A stretch of DNA of 64,000 nucleotides from Cytophagales bacterium (GCA_017303795.1 JAFLBR010000006.1:62001-126000); one strand, 5' to 3'; positions 52,524 to 61,206 are shown, numbered from the stretch's first letter. The notes: generated by a model not told the origin, from the sequence alone. Made by a program: numbers and translations.

Positions 52524-53525
52524 ATGACCGGAGAAATCATTCTATACCAAAATTCAGAGGGCAATATAAAGCTCGATGTACTCCTGGAGGCGGAAACCGT
52601 GTGGTTAACACAGGCTCAGATTTGTGAATTGTTTCAAAAATCAAAAGCCACTGTCAGTGAGCATATTACAAACATCTTTACAGAAGGTGAGCTGATTGAA
52701 AATTCAGTTGTTCGGAAATTCCGAACAACTGCCGCAGATGGAAAAGCCTATGAAACACTGCATTATAATCTTGATGTCATCATCTCCGTGGGCTATCGCG
52801 TAAAATCTCCGCAAGGCACACAGTTCCGCATCTGGGCCACGCAACGCTTAAAAGAATACATCATCAAAGGCTTTACCTTGAATGATGAGCGATTCAAAAC
52901 CGGTGGTTCTATGAACTACTTCACCGAACTGCAGGAACGTATCCGTGAGATACGCCTATCAGAACGGTTCTTCTATCAAAAGGTGAAAGATATTTATACT
53001 ACCAGTATCGACTATGATCGCAACGATCAGAAAACAGTTGAATTCTTTAAGATCGTACAGAACAAATTGCTCTGGGCTATCAGCCAGCAAACTGCTGCCG
53101 AATTAATCTATCGTAGGGTAGATGCCACTTTACCACTGATGGGGATGCAATCGCTCGATAAGAAAAATCCAACAAACCTTCGCAAGAGCGATGTAAGCGT
53201 TGCCAAAAATTATTTAACTGAAGATGAAATAAAACTATTGGGCTTACTGGTAGAACAATACCTGGCCTTTGCCGAGACCATGGCACAGCAGCGCACTCCC
53301 ATGTACATGAAAGATTGGATTAACAGGCTCGACTCAATCCTTCAATTGAACGGTCGCGAGTTACTTACCCATGCTGGTGCCATTAGTCATGATCATGCAT
53401 TACAAAAATCAGAGCAGGAATATGAAAGGTATAAACAAACGCAACGGCAACTAGAGAAAGAACACAGTCTGAAAGAAATTGAAGCAGATATTAAGAAATT
53501 GAGCAAACATACCCAATCGGGTTAA
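52524..53525 (+). CDS. RhuM family protein
   Basis: The 333-residue protein matches the RhuM family. It starts with an HTH-bearing segment (ETVWLTQAQICELFQKSKATVSEHI near 23-50). VGYRVKSPQGTQFRIWATQRLKEYI gives the family core near 92-116, and NYFTELQERIREIRLSERFFYQKVKDIY follows. A coiled-coil tail ends it. RhuM genes often sit in genomic islands or next to mobile elements; the molecular function is unclear. Here it is flanked by 31-bp direct repeats, which suggests a mobile cassette. Confidence 0.88.
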   Translation: MTGEIILYQNSEGNIKLDVLLEAETVWLTQAQICELFQKSKATVSEHITNIFTEGELIENSVVRKFRTTAADGKAYETLHYNLDVIISVGYRVKSPQGTQFRIWATQRLKEYIIKGFTLNDERFKTGGSMNYFTELQERIREIRLSERFFYQKVKDIYTTSIDYDRNDQKTVEFFKIVQNKLLWAISQQTAAELIYRRVDATLPLMGMQSLDKKNPTNLRKSDVSVAKNYLTEDEIKLLGLLVEQYLAFAETMAQQRTPMYMKDWINRLDSILQLNGRELLTHAGAISHDHALQKSEQEYERYKQTQRQLEKEHSLKEIEADIKKLSKHTQSG

Positions 53526-53541
53526 ACTTAACCACCATTTT

Positions 53542-53572
53542 GAGTGGCAAGTCGCACTTGTTTATTGATTAG
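53542..53572 (+). repeat. 31-bp direct repeat on the right of rhuM
   Basis: This copy matches 52391-52421 at 30 of 31 positions. The 1,120 bases between the copies hold rhuM and little else. Weak similarity continues beyond the repeat (GATGAYC..ATGCAA). Confidence 0.75.
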
Positions 53573-53852
53573 TATTTGTGATGATAACCGATGCAATAAG
53601 TGAAGTTGCAATAGCCCGCGCAATCATATCCTGCAAGCGCGAATCTTTCGGATTAATAGCATATGCCTTTTCACCATACTCCAGGCATTGCTCCAGATCA
53701 CCCTTATCAAATCGCCAGGCACCCAGATTGCCATAATAGATATAGCTTATCTCCTTCAGGATTTTTTCATTCACCAGATTCAATTGCAAAATGCTAAACG
53801 CCTGATGGATTAATGAGTCATTTCCTTCCTTGTACAGCTTTACATCAATCAT
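53562..53852 (-). CDS. Small TPR-like protein, probably truncated
   Basis: The 96 residues are helical and start MIDVKLYKEGNDSLIHQAF. A TPR-like unit (LEQCLEYGEKAYAINPKDSRLQD) lies near 54-76, then a hydrophobic end (IARAIATSLIASVIITNTNQ). The final codons and the stop lie inside the 31-bp repeat at 53542-53572, so the original C-terminus may have been replaced. It may be a decayed remnant of a longer TPR protein. There is no signal peptide. Confidence 0.5.
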   Translation of the reverse strand: MIDVKLYKEGNDSLIHQAFSILQLNLVNEKILKEISYIYYGNLGAWRFDKGDLEQCLEYGEKAYAINPKDSRLQDMIARAIATSLIASVIITNTNQ

Positions 53853-53961
53853 TGATTCGAATGTGCCAAATACAAATTTTTGCTGCCGAGGTTAAAGGGA
53901 TGATAAAGGTTGGTGTCTACATATGTGCAAAAAAAGACTTTCTTAAGTCAATTTCTCCCAA

Positions 53962-54020
53962 GGATAAAAATTCGCTTGTTTGTTTTGAGAGGACGGAATG
54001 GTACTTAAAAATTTTTATCC
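53962..54020. repeat. 11-bp inverted repeat with 37-base loop
   Basis: GGATAAAAATT at 53962-53972 is a perfect inverted match of AATTTTTATCC at 54010-54020. It sits in a 253-base gap between the TPR-like gene and the convergent-side sensor kinase. No gene can be supported in 53853-54105. Confidence 0.5.
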
Positions 54021-54105
54021 TGTTCTCACTGTGCCCATATTGCTAATTGGCCTAACAGAATAAATGATGCTCAAACTAATGTCCGAAATACAAATTTTTA
54101 AAAAT

Positions 54106-55416
54106 TTACATTTCACTGATTGCGTTCGGTAAGGTAATTACAAAAGTAGTACCTGCAGCATATTTCGATTCAACCCGAATCGTTCCTTGTATTTTCTCCA
54201 GCGTTTCTTTTACAATATACAAACCCAACCCTGAACCTTCCACCTTATCATTTGCCTGAAAGAACATATCGAAAATCATAGGTAGGTATTCTTCGTGAAT
54301 CCCGATACCATTATCCTGAATGGATAATTCTAGCTGAGCTGGAGTAGGGTGCGCAGTTATTTTTATATACGAATTATCGATTGTCGGATTTGCATACTTA
54401 AAGGCGTTGGATAGTAAGTTGGTTAATACAACGCGTAGTCGGGTAGGGTCACTTACTAGTGTAAGCGCTTCCGGTATTTCAAGTTGGATATGAATTTTAT
54501 CCGTACCGGGATATTGAAGACTCATCAAACATTCATCAATCAGTTCCTTCAGGTTAATGGTTTCGGTTTTTACGGTAATCCTTGTGTTCCGGGAATAAAG
54601 CACAATGTCTTCAATAAATTTATTGAGGCTCATAAGCTTATGATCCATTAAATCCATGTATGTTTTCGTTTCTGCGGGTATAGCAGTAAGTTTCACCAGG
54701 CTTATTAAACCCCTAACCGAACTTATAGGAGATCTTAAATCGTGTGAAGCACTATATACAAACCGGTCGAGCTCTTTATTTACTTTTACCAGCTCTTCAT
54801 TCTTTTTGTGCAGGTTCTTTTCATTCTCGCGCAGTGCTTTCTCTGAATGATAGTTGAGGTTAAGCAGAAAATAGAAAATCAGCGTGGCCGCTACGAAGGT
54901 AGCCAGGAAGTTAATAATCATACTGATGCGTACATATTCATCATCGAATGTATTACGCTTAAATAGTTCAAGGTCAATTGCGCTTGAAAAAATAAACAAC
55001 ACCAGGGGAAGTAGAATAAAGAGGATGGCAAGTTTTGGTTGTTCGATGCCAAGTGTGGCCATGGCTCCTAATGCACAAACAATAAATAAAAACGAAAGAC
55101 CGGTTTCGGTGGGCTCAACGGACGAAAAGAAAAAAATTGTAAGATTGGTAGATATGCCCAAGGTTAACTTGGCAGGAAAGTAATAGCCAAGCCGGTTAAG
55201 GATCATGCTGCCACACGCCATTAGCGCGGCAATGGAGAGAATCAACCACGAGTGGTAAAAACCAGAGTATAAGTCAAATAGAATATAGCCGGTGGTCATC
55301 AAAAAGGTAAGCAAACTTAGTTGCCCGGTAAGCATGGCTAGCTTATAGGCTGAATAACCCAGGTGGCTACCTTTTTCTCCCAGCAACAGTTTGCGAAATG
55401 AAAAGTGACTGCTCAT
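54106..55416 (-). CDS. Membrane-bound sensor histidine kinase
   Basis: The 436 residues have about six membrane helices (about 20-195). A coiled coil with ENEKNLHKKNEELVKV follows, then a HisKA domain with the phospho-acceptor His near 230 (YSASHDLRSPISSVRGL), and a HATPase domain (NLLSNAFKYAN, IQDNGIGIHEE, GSGLGLYIVKETL). The input domain is unrecognised. It is an orphan kinase; the receiver-only gene at 49995 is a possible partner. A lipoprotein gene lies upstream on the same strand, 32 bases away. Confidence 0.9.
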   Translation of the reverse strand: MSSHFSFRKLLLGEKGSHLGYSAYKLAMLTGQLSLLTFLMTTGYILFDLYSGFYHSWLILSIAALMACGSMILNRLGYYFPAKLTLGISTNLTIFFFSSVEPTETGLSFLFIVCALGAMATLGIEQPKLAILFILLPLVLFIFSSAIDLELFKRNTFDDEYVRISMIINFLATFVAATLIFYFLLNLNYHSEKALRENEKNLHKKNEELVKVNKELDRFVYSASHDLRSPISSVRGLISLVKLTAIPAETKTYMDLMDHKLMSLNKFIEDIVLYSRNTRITVKTETINLKELIDECLMSLQYPGTDKIHIQLEIPEALTLVSDPTRLRVVLTNLLSNAFKYANPTIDNSYIKITAHPTPAQLELSIQDNGIGIHEEYLPMIFDMFFQANDKVEGSGLGLYIVKETLEKIQGTIRVESKYAAGTTFVITLPNAISEM

Positions 55417-55448
55417 GGTAGGATTGAGTTTGTATCTTTTTATAAATT

Positions 55449-56114
55449 TTAGATACCACAGCCGCGAGTGTCAATCGCGGCAATAAAAAATTTCTGGTTA
55501 ACCTGCGCGAGGTGTATCTCCAGCGTAATGAAGTCACCGGTTTTGTCGGAGAGGTTTACGGTCCCCACCCACGTGCGGGAAGAATCCAGAGCTGCGAGCT
55601 TTGCTTTCAAGTCATCCGTTAATACTTCATTGGAAGCTGCAAGGTTTGATACGAATGTATCGAGCAGCAGCGTATTGTTTTCAATCATGTTAAAGTAAAT
55701 GCCTTCGGCTGGAAGATTACAACGATCTATAGCGGGCGTGTTAACATAATAAATACGAGCCGGAAAAGATGCATTCATAAAACGGATAAACTCCGAATTG
55801 CCCAGAAGGTCTTCCAATGTTGTTACCTCGGTAATAACCGGATAAACTCCTGCGCCTTCCTCCAACAGGTAACATCCGCGTTCCGAATCAATATATGATT
55901 TTAGTTTGTCCACATCGCGTAGCGAATACATAAATGTTTGTAACGCTATGGGAATTTCTTCGATGGCTAAGGCCGAGAGAGTCGTTTCAGCAAGGGCAAG
56001 AGTGGTGGTTGTATCGTTGGGTTCTGAAACACTTTCGTCAACGGCCACTTCCGACTTGGGTGACTGACACATGGTAACCCCGACCAATAGAACGACTGCG
56101 TACAAACGTTTCAT
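55449..56114 (-). CDS. Lipoprotein of unknown function
   Basis: The 221 residues start with a lipoprotein signal (LYAVVLLVGVTMC). A low-complexity acidic linker (VDESVSEPNDTTTTL) precedes a compact domain with LKSYIDSERGCYLLEEGAGVYP and a C-terminal FFIAAIDTRGCGI. Two Cys in the mature domain, plus the last, could form disulfides. No family recognised. It is upstream of the sensor kinase on the same strand and might feed it a signal. Confidence 0.75.
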   Translation of the reverse strand: MKRLYAVVLLVGVTMCQSPKSEVAVDESVSEPNDTTTTLALAETTLSALAIEEIPIALQTFMYSLRDVDKLKSYIDSERGCYLLEEGAGVYPVITEVTTLEDLLGNSEFIRFMNASFPARIYYVNTPAIDRCNLPAEGIYFNMIENNTLLLDTFVSNLAASNEVLTDDLKAKLAALDSSRTWVGTVNLSDKTGDFITLEIHLAQVNQKFFIAAIDTRGCGI

Positions 56115-56210
56115 TCAATATTGTTTAAAAGTTGGGGAAGGTAGAAAATTTTTCAATGAGGTAGCTAATGCACCAGATTTTGTATCTTCGTTAAGGCTAA
56201 AACTATTTTT

Positions 56211-56699
56211 ATGAAATTGTTCCTCACCATGTTGATGCTAAGTTATTCTGTTTCACAAGTGGCACAGCCTTGCGCCTGTTGTACACCTGAACATCGGCAA
56301 TTCGATTTCTGGATAGGAAAGTGGGAAGTATTTAATCCTGCCGGAAAGAAAGTAGGCGAAAACACCATCACGCAAGTACAAGGAAAATGCGCTTTGCAGG
56401 AAGAGTGGGTGAGTACCCAAACCGGTACAAGTTATAATTATTACGATCCTACTGATAGCACCTGGAACCAGTTATACCTGGACAATCAGGGAACGAAACT
56501 AAAACTAAAAGGCAGATTGGAAAATAATAAAATGATCTTGTGGAGCGATAAAGTTAAAGGTCAGAATGGTGAATACCGCAATCGCATTACATGGCAAACA
56601 TTACCCGATGGCAGCGTTTCACAAAAGTGGGATATCGTAATTGCAAACGGCACCGTGGTGAGCGTGGCCTTTGATGGTGTTTATAAAAAGAAAAATTGA
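56211..56699 (+). CDS. Secreted DUF1579-like protein
   Basis: The 162 residues have a short signal peptide (LFLTMLMLSYSVSQVAQ). A Cys-rich start (PCACCTPEHRQFDFWIGKWEVF) precedes a lipocalin-like beta barrel (NTITQVQGKCALQEEWV; TSYNYYDPTDSTWNQLYLDN; and SQKWDIVIANGTVVSVAFDG). FDFWIGKW is typical of DUF1579-like small barrels. Ligand unknown. Its stop adjoins that of the convergent PhnA-like gene. Confidence 0.78.
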   Translation: MKLFLTMLMLSYSVSQVAQPCACCTPEHRQFDFWIGKWEVFNPAGKKVGENTITQVQGKCALQEEWVSTQTGTSYNYYDPTDSTWNQLYLDNQGTKLKLKGRLENNKMILWSDKVKGQNGEYRNRITWQTLPDGSVSQKWDIVIANGTVVSVAFDGVYKKKN

Positions 56700-56700
56700 T

Positions 56701-57051
56701 TTATCCTTTGCGCACGAACTGCGACTTCAAACCCATCGCACCATAGCCATCCACTTTGCAGTCAATGTTGTGATCGCCCGTAGTTAGTTTAATGTTCTTG
56801 ACTTTGGTTCCGGCTTTAATGGGTTTACTCGCACCTTTCACGGGCAAGTCTTTAATGATAACTACCGTGTCGCCATTCTGCAAAACCGTGCCGTTCGCAT
56901 CTTTCACTACCTCTTCTGTAGTTGCTTCTTCCGTGGGTGCAGGCGTTTCAGATGGATTCCATTCGTGGCCACACTCAGGGCACATCATAGAAGAACCAGT
57001 AGGGTAGCCATAAGGTGATTGGCAATTGGGGCAGATAGTTGATTCGGGCAT
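56701..57051 (-). CDS. PhnA/YjdM-like zinc-ribbon protein
   Basis: The 116 residues have an N-terminal zinc ribbon ([10 protein letters not shown], then CPECGHEW) and a C-terminal PhnA domain ([39 protein letters not shown]; and [16 protein letters not shown]). An Ala/Glu/Thr-rich linker of about 15 residues is inserted between them. Despite the name, YjdM does not take part in C-P bond cleavage, and its function is unknown. The dispersed repeat lies upstream. Confidence 0.9.
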   Translation of the reverse strand: MPESTICPNCQSPYGYPTGSSMMCPECGHEWNPSETPAPTEEATTEEVVKDANGTVLQNGDTVVIIKDLPVKGASKPIKAGTKVKNIKLTTGDHNIDCKVDGYGAMGLKSQFVRKG

Positions 57052-57086
57052 TTTATTAAGGGGAATATTTAGTCAATCCATACAAC

Positions 57087-57325
57087 CAAAATCCTGAGCA
57101 GCGTAAGCAAGTGGCGTTGGCGCGAAGGATCTCCTCATTGGAAGGTCTGGTATCTCAAAGGGGATTCTTCGTTCGGGCTTAACACTTCACTTCTATTATC
57201 AAACAATCAAAAAACGAATCCGTTAACTTATCTACCAGTACTTGCCACTCAGAATTACTCCAAACCAACCAGCCACCAGAAACTAGCAACCAGTAACTGG
57301 CAACAGGAAACTGGTAACCTGCAAC
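57087..57325 (-). repeat. Dispersed repeat, copy 3 (inverted)
   Basis: Read on the reverse strand it starts with about nine seven-base units of type GTTNCNG. It then runs through GGAGTAATTCTGAGTGGCAA, TTTTTTGATTG, CCCGAACGAAGAATCCCC, GGAGATCCTTCGCGCC and GCTCAGGATTTTG, in the same order as copy 1 at 49398. It fills the whole gap between the PhnA-like gene and the second ABC-F gene. Confidence 0.8.
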
Positions 57326-57329
57326 CCTA

Positions 57330-58967
57330 TCACGCCTTCCTCTCTATCTCCTTCAAGTTCTCCATCTTCTTATTGCGCAAGAAGCCGTTAATGTCTTCAA
57401 AGTGTTCGCGCACGCGCTTGTTACCAAACTCAAATACTTTTTTTGCAAGACCATCTAAGAAATCACGATCGTGCGAAACGAGAATCAGCGTACCATCAAA
57501 AGCCAGCAACGCATCTTTCAGAATGTCTTTGGTTTTTATGTCGAGATGGTTGGTCGGTTCATCCAGAATTAACAGGTTAACCGGTTGCAGTAACAACTTC
57601 AACATCGCCAACCGGGTTTTTTCACCACCCGAAAGTACTTTCACTTTCTTGTCGATGTTCTCACCACTAAACATAAACGCACCCAGCATGTCTTTGATTT
57701 TCGTGCGGATGTCGCCCTGCGCAACCTGATCTATGGTTTCGAACACCGTAAGTTCACCATCCAACAGGGCCGCCTGATTCTGCGCAAAGTAGCCGATCAT
57801 ACTATTGTGACCTACCTGCAAGCGACCGTCAAAATCAATCTCGCCCATAATAGCTTTTATCATGGTCGATTTACCCTCACCATTCTTACCTACAAAGGCT
57901 ATCTTCTCGCCACGCGCAATGGTGAATGTTGCATCTTTAAACACCAGGTGGTCGCCATAGGTTTTGGTAAGACCATCGGCTATAACCGGATAGTTACCCG
58001 AACGTGGTGCGGGTGGAAACTTCAGGTTTAGTGCTGAAGTATCCATCTCATCTACCTGCACAATCTCAATCTTCTCCAACATCTTTACGCGCGATTGCAC
58101 TTGCAGCGTTTTGGAATACGTTCCTTTAAATCGATCAATAAATCCCTGAATGTCGGCTATCTCTTTCTGCTGATCTTCAAAATGTTTCTGCTGTTGCTCG
58201 CGTCTTTCTTTGCGCAATTGCAGGTAATGCGAGTAGTTGGTTTTGTAATCGTAAATGCGGCCCATCGTTACTTCAATGGTACGATTGGTCAGGTTATCCA
58301 CAAACATTTTATCGTGACTGATTACAATCACCGCCTTGGCGCTCGTCTTCAAAAATTCTTCCAACCATTGCACCGATTCAATGTCCAGGTGGTTGGTAGG
58401 CTCATCCAACAAAATCAGATCGGGTTTCTGCAACAGAATTTTCGCTAACTCAATGCGCATGCGCCAGCCACCGCTAAACTCTGTGGTAGGCCGCGTAAAG
58501 TCGCTGCGCACAAAACCTAATCCCATTAATGTTTTTTCTATTTCAGCATCGTAGTTTATCTCTTCAATCGAATAAAACTTTTCGCTCAACTCCGATACTT
58601 CTTCAATAATCTTCGCATACTCATCCGATTCATAATCGGTACGGACTTCTAATTGATGATTCAACTCATCAATGCGTGTTTTCATACCATGCACTTTCGA
58701 GAAAGCCTTGCTGGTTTCATCAAACACCGAGCAATCGTCTTCGGTTAACAAGTGCTGCGGCAGGTAGGCGATAATGGCATCCTTAGGTGCCGATACTTTG
58801 CCGCGTGTGGCTTTGCTTTTGCCCGCAATAATCTTGAGCAGGGTGGACTTGCCCGCCCCGTTTTTGCCCATCAGGGCTATGCGATCGTTTTCGTTGATGT
58901 TAAAAGTGATGTCACTAAAAAGAGCCGAACCATTAAATTCTACTGTTACTGCGTCAACCGAAATCAT
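57330..58967 (-). CDS. ABC-F family ATPase (second copy in window)
   Basis: The 545 residues hold two ABC domains: Walker A GKNGAGKST near 35 and GKNGEGKST near 350, signatures FSGGWRMR and LSGGEKTR, and Walker B LDEPTNHLD twice. A short arm domain and a basic linker (LQLRKERREQQQKHF) lie between. It resembles the YbiT/EttA-like side of ABC-F more than the gene at 38038. These proteins act at the ribosomal E site. A good promoter lies upstream at 58987. Confidence 0.92.
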   Translation of the reverse strand: MISVDAVTVEFNGSALFSDITFNINENDRIALMGKNGAGKSTLLKIIAGKSKATRGKVSAPKDAIIAYLPQHLLTEDDCSVFDETSKAFSKVHGMKTRIDELNHQLEVRTDYESDEYAKIIEEVSELSEKFYSIEEINYDAEIEKTLMGLGFVRSDFTRPTTEFSGGWRMRIELAKILLQKPDLILLDEPTNHLDIESVQWLEEFLKTSAKAVIVISHDKMFVDNLTNRTIEVTMGRIYDYKTNYSHYLQLRKERREQQQKHFEDQQKEIADIQGFIDRFKGTYSKTLQVQSRVKMLEKIEIVQVDEMDTSALNLKFPPAPRSGNYPVIADGLTKTYGDHLVFKDATFTIARGEKIAFVGKNGEGKSTMIKAIMGEIDFDGRLQVGHNSMIGYFAQNQAALLDGELTVFETIDQVAQGDIRTKIKDMLGAFMFSGENIDKKVKVLSGGEKTRLAMLKLLLQPVNLLILDEPTNHLDIKTKDILKDALLAFDGTLILVSHDRDFLDGLAKKVFEFGNKRVREHFEDINGFLRNKKMENLKEIERKA

Positions 58968-58986
58968 AAGTCGTTAAAATTGGCCG

Positions 58987-59016
58987 CAAAGATATTAGAT
59001 TCCGTGGCGTGCTCAA
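58987..59016 (-). promoter_or_regulatory. Promoter of the second ABC-F gene
   Basis: On the reverse strand a TATCTTTG -7 box (58987-58994) and a TTG -33 element (59014-59016) are spaced 19 bases apart. The ATG at 58967 is 20 bases downstream. Confidence 0.65.
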
Positions 59017-59049
59017 TACTTTGGTAATATTAAAAGGCTGTGTTAGAAG

Positions 59050-59200
59050 TTTTGGGGCATGGCCAATCCCGCATAAGGCGGAAAGGCCACCGGGCTTTTC
59101 GTTTCAAGCTCCCGCGCTCACGCTGTTATCCACCCACTTGCGGCAGGCTTTCCACTTCAATCCCTTGCCCGCTTACGCATAAGTTAGGAGTGCAGCTTAT
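59050..59200. repeat. Folded repeat resembling an integron attC site
   Basis: A long imperfect hairpin forms: GCATAAG-CGG near 59071 pairs with the CCGCTTACGC region near 59170, with a bulge. GGGCTTTTCGTTTCAAGCTC (59092-59111) and GGCTTTCCACTTCAATCC form internal direct repeats. GTTAGGAGTGCAGC near the right end resembles the right core of Bacteroidetes attC-like sites. No integrase is in the window. It lies in a 427-base gap (58968-59394) that also holds the ABC-F promoter and the heptamer repeat. Confidence 0.4.
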
Positions 59201-59322
59201 ACTCGCTGTGGTAATCATTCAAAAGTAGTTAGCAAGCTGTAAGCAGGGGTGAGTCTGATTTGATTAAGTTTACAATTATGAATGCCTTAAGGATCCGTTA
59301 GCCTTATTTTTATGCTCACCAA

Positions 59323-59392
59323 ACTAAATTACTAAATACTACTACTCAAGACTAAGGACTAAGGACTAACTACTAAAGACTAAAGACTTACC
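59323..59392. repeat. Heptanucleotide tandem repeat before the PLD-like gene
   Basis: About ten ACTAANN-type units run from 59323 to 59392, ending two bases before the ATG at 59395. Phase slips once near 59330 and once near 59345. The five units from 59351 to 59385 are uninterrupted. Confidence 0.78.
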
Positions 59393-59394
59393 CA

Positions 59395-60078
59395 ATGCAA
59401 CCCATTCTAGATTTTCTCAAACTCAGTATCGAAGACCAATACTTTTCGAAGTCGGAGCGTAAATCGTTACGCGAAATAATTGATGACGTAAAACCCAACG
59501 AAAGTCAGTTGGCATTTTTGCGCAGTCAGATTTTTGAACTCGCCAATCAGAAAGCCACACCTGAAAATTATCGGTTTATTGTAGAATGGATTCGCGATGC
59601 CACCAGCGCGTTAATGAATACCATCCCCAACACACCCGGTTCCGATGCTTACTTTAGTCCGGGTGAAACGTGCCGCAATATCATCATGCAACAGATCCGG
59701 CAGGCCACGCAACATCTTCAGATTTGTGTGTTTACCATCAGCGATGATATTATTACCAATTCCATCATCGAATCGCACAAGCGGGGAGTGCCGGTAAAAA
59801 TTATTACCGATAACGATAAGATGCTGGACGAAGGTTCGGACATTGATCAACTGGCTAATGCCGGAATTCCCGTTCGCATCGATCGTACCGCCAACCACAT
59901 GCATCATAAGTTTATGATTACCGATAACAAAGCGTTGCTAACCGGTAGCTATAACTGGACGCGCAGTGCAGCAAAGTTTAACCATGAAAATATTTTGCTT
60001 ACCCGCGATGGTGGCGTGATTAAATCATTTGCCAAAGAGTTTGATCAATTATGGAATACACTGGCGGAGTATGAATAA
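59395..60078 (+). CDS. Phospholipase D-like / nuclease family protein
   Basis: The 227 residues have a helical N-terminal region of about 85 residues. A single PLD-like domain then carries one HKD motif (HHKFMITDNKALLTGSYNWT; His, Lys and Asp near 168-175) and CVFTISDDIITNSIIESHKR. One HKD per chain fits the nuclease/Zucchini-type, which dimerises to build the active site. It may cleave nucleic acid or phospholipid. There is no signal peptide. An ABC ATPase gene follows after a 54-base gap with a hairpin. Confidence 0.88.
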   Translation: MQPILDFLKLSIEDQYFSKSERKSLREIIDDVKPNESQLAFLRSQIFELANQKATPENYRFIVEWIRDATSALMNTIPNTPGSDAYFSPGETCRNIIMQQIRQATQHLQICVFTISDDIITNSIIESHKRGVPVKIITDNDKMLDEGSDIDQLANAGIPVRIDRTANHMHHKFMITDNKALLTGSYNWTRSAAKFNHENILLTRDGGVIKSFAKEFDQLWNTLAEYE

Positions 60079-60083
60079 AACTT

Positions 60084-60117
60084 AGGCGTCAGGACGCTTC
60101 TAAAGCGTCAGACGCCT
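60084..60117. repeat. Strong hairpin between PLD-like and ABC genes
   Basis: AGGCGTC pairs with GACGCCT, and GACGCTT with AAGCGTC, around a three-base loop. A small AG/A internal loop separates the two 7-bp stems. No T-tract follows, so it may slow or stabilise the transcript rather than end it. Confidence 0.65.
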
Positions 60118-60132
60118 TATCAAAATAAAACA

Positions 60133-61083
60133 ATGACAACCAAAATTCTTTTAAAAGTTAACCAACTCACCAAGACCACCGAATTCGGTAAAGTACTGAG
60201 CAAGGTTAGCCTGGAAATAAAGCAAAACGAAAACGTAGTAATTGCCGGAGAAACCGGCTCTGGCAAAAGTACATTGCTCAGAATCATGGCCGGCCTCGAA
60301 CAACCCGACAGTGGTACCGTTACATTGAACGATGAACTGGTAAAAGGTCCAGCCGATAACTTAGTACCTGGCCATCCGGAAATTGCTTACTTATCGCAAC
60401 ACTTTGAGTTACCTAAATTTTTGCGCGTAGAACAAGTTTTAGAATATGCCAGTAATGTAACCGATGCGTACCGGCAACGCATCATTACCATTTGCAAAAT
60501 CAAACACTTGCTTGCGCGCAAGACAGACCAACTCTCTGGTGGCGAGAAGCAACGGATTGCTATTGCCCGTTTGCTGATGACGCATCCACAAGTATTGTTG
60601 CTAGATGAACCTTATTCACATCTTGATACCGGCCTTAAAGCAACATTGAAAGAAGTAGTGGCGCAGATCAGTGCTAAGTTGGGCGTTACGTGCGTGTTGG
60701 TTTCGCACCACCCGGAAGATACCTTGCCTTGGGCGCATCGGGTAATAGTATTGAAGAAAGGCGTGCTGGTACAACAAGGCACTCCACATGAAGTTTATCA
60801 CCAACCTAAGAATGAATATGTAGCGCGTTTGTTTGGCGAATACAATCTTATTGATGCCAGCCTTGCGCGGTTGCTGGGCAAATCAAACCTGAAAGGAAAA
60901 TTTCTCCGTCCCGAACAACTACAACTCACCAAAAAGAAAACCGGCAAGTGGGTAATAAAACAGGTAGCATATTTTGGAAGTTATTACCTGATTACGGTTG
61001 AGTATAAACAGAAAGAGGTGAAGGTGTTTTCGGTTAGAGCGTGGGAGGTGGGAGAGAAAGTGGATTTAGGTTTAGGTAAATGA
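60133..61083 (+). CDS. ABC transporter ATP-binding protein
   Basis: The 316 residues form one ABC domain with Walker A GETGSGKST near 37-45, signature LSGGEKQRIAIARLL near 138, Walker B LLLDEPYSHLD, and H-loop VSHHPED. A C-terminal beta-rich extension of about 90 residues (FLRPEQLQLTKKKTGKWVIK) resembles a TOBE-type domain. No permease gene is adjacent, so the transport partner is encoded elsewhere or the protein has another role. The substrate is unknown. Confidence 0.87.
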   Translation: MTTKILLKVNQLTKTTEFGKVLSKVSLEIKQNENVVIAGETGSGKSTLLRIMAGLEQPDSGTVTLNDELVKGPADNLVPGHPEIAYLSQHFELPKFLRVEQVLEYASNVTDAYRQRIITICKIKHLLARKTDQLSGGEKQRIAIARLLMTHPQVLLLDEPYSHLDTGLKATLKEVVAQISAKLGVTCVLVSHHPEDTLPWAHRVIVLKKGVLVQQGTPHEVYHQPKNEYVARLFGEYNLIDASLARLLGKSNLKGKFLRPEQLQLTKKKTGKWVIKQVAYFGSYYLITVEYKQKEVKVFSVRAWEVGEKVDLGLGK

Positions 61084-61206
61084 GAATAAAGGCAAGTGTT
61101 GCAGAGCAGCGTTCTGTTTTTGTACCGCGAAGTTTGCAGTAAGTGGAAGTATCAAGTATTTACTTTACCCAAACTACCAGCGATGGAACAACATCTCATA
61201 TAAAAC

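Noticed and set aside
53813-54046. A 77-residue plus-strand frame
   Set aside because: It begins antisense to the small TPR-like gene and has no signals; its Cys-rich composition is unlike the neighbours.
59040-59228. Open frames through the folded repeat before the PLD-like gene
   Set aside because: They run across a hairpin and direct repeats, start without a promoter or ribosome site, and give Cys/Arg-rich products with no domain.
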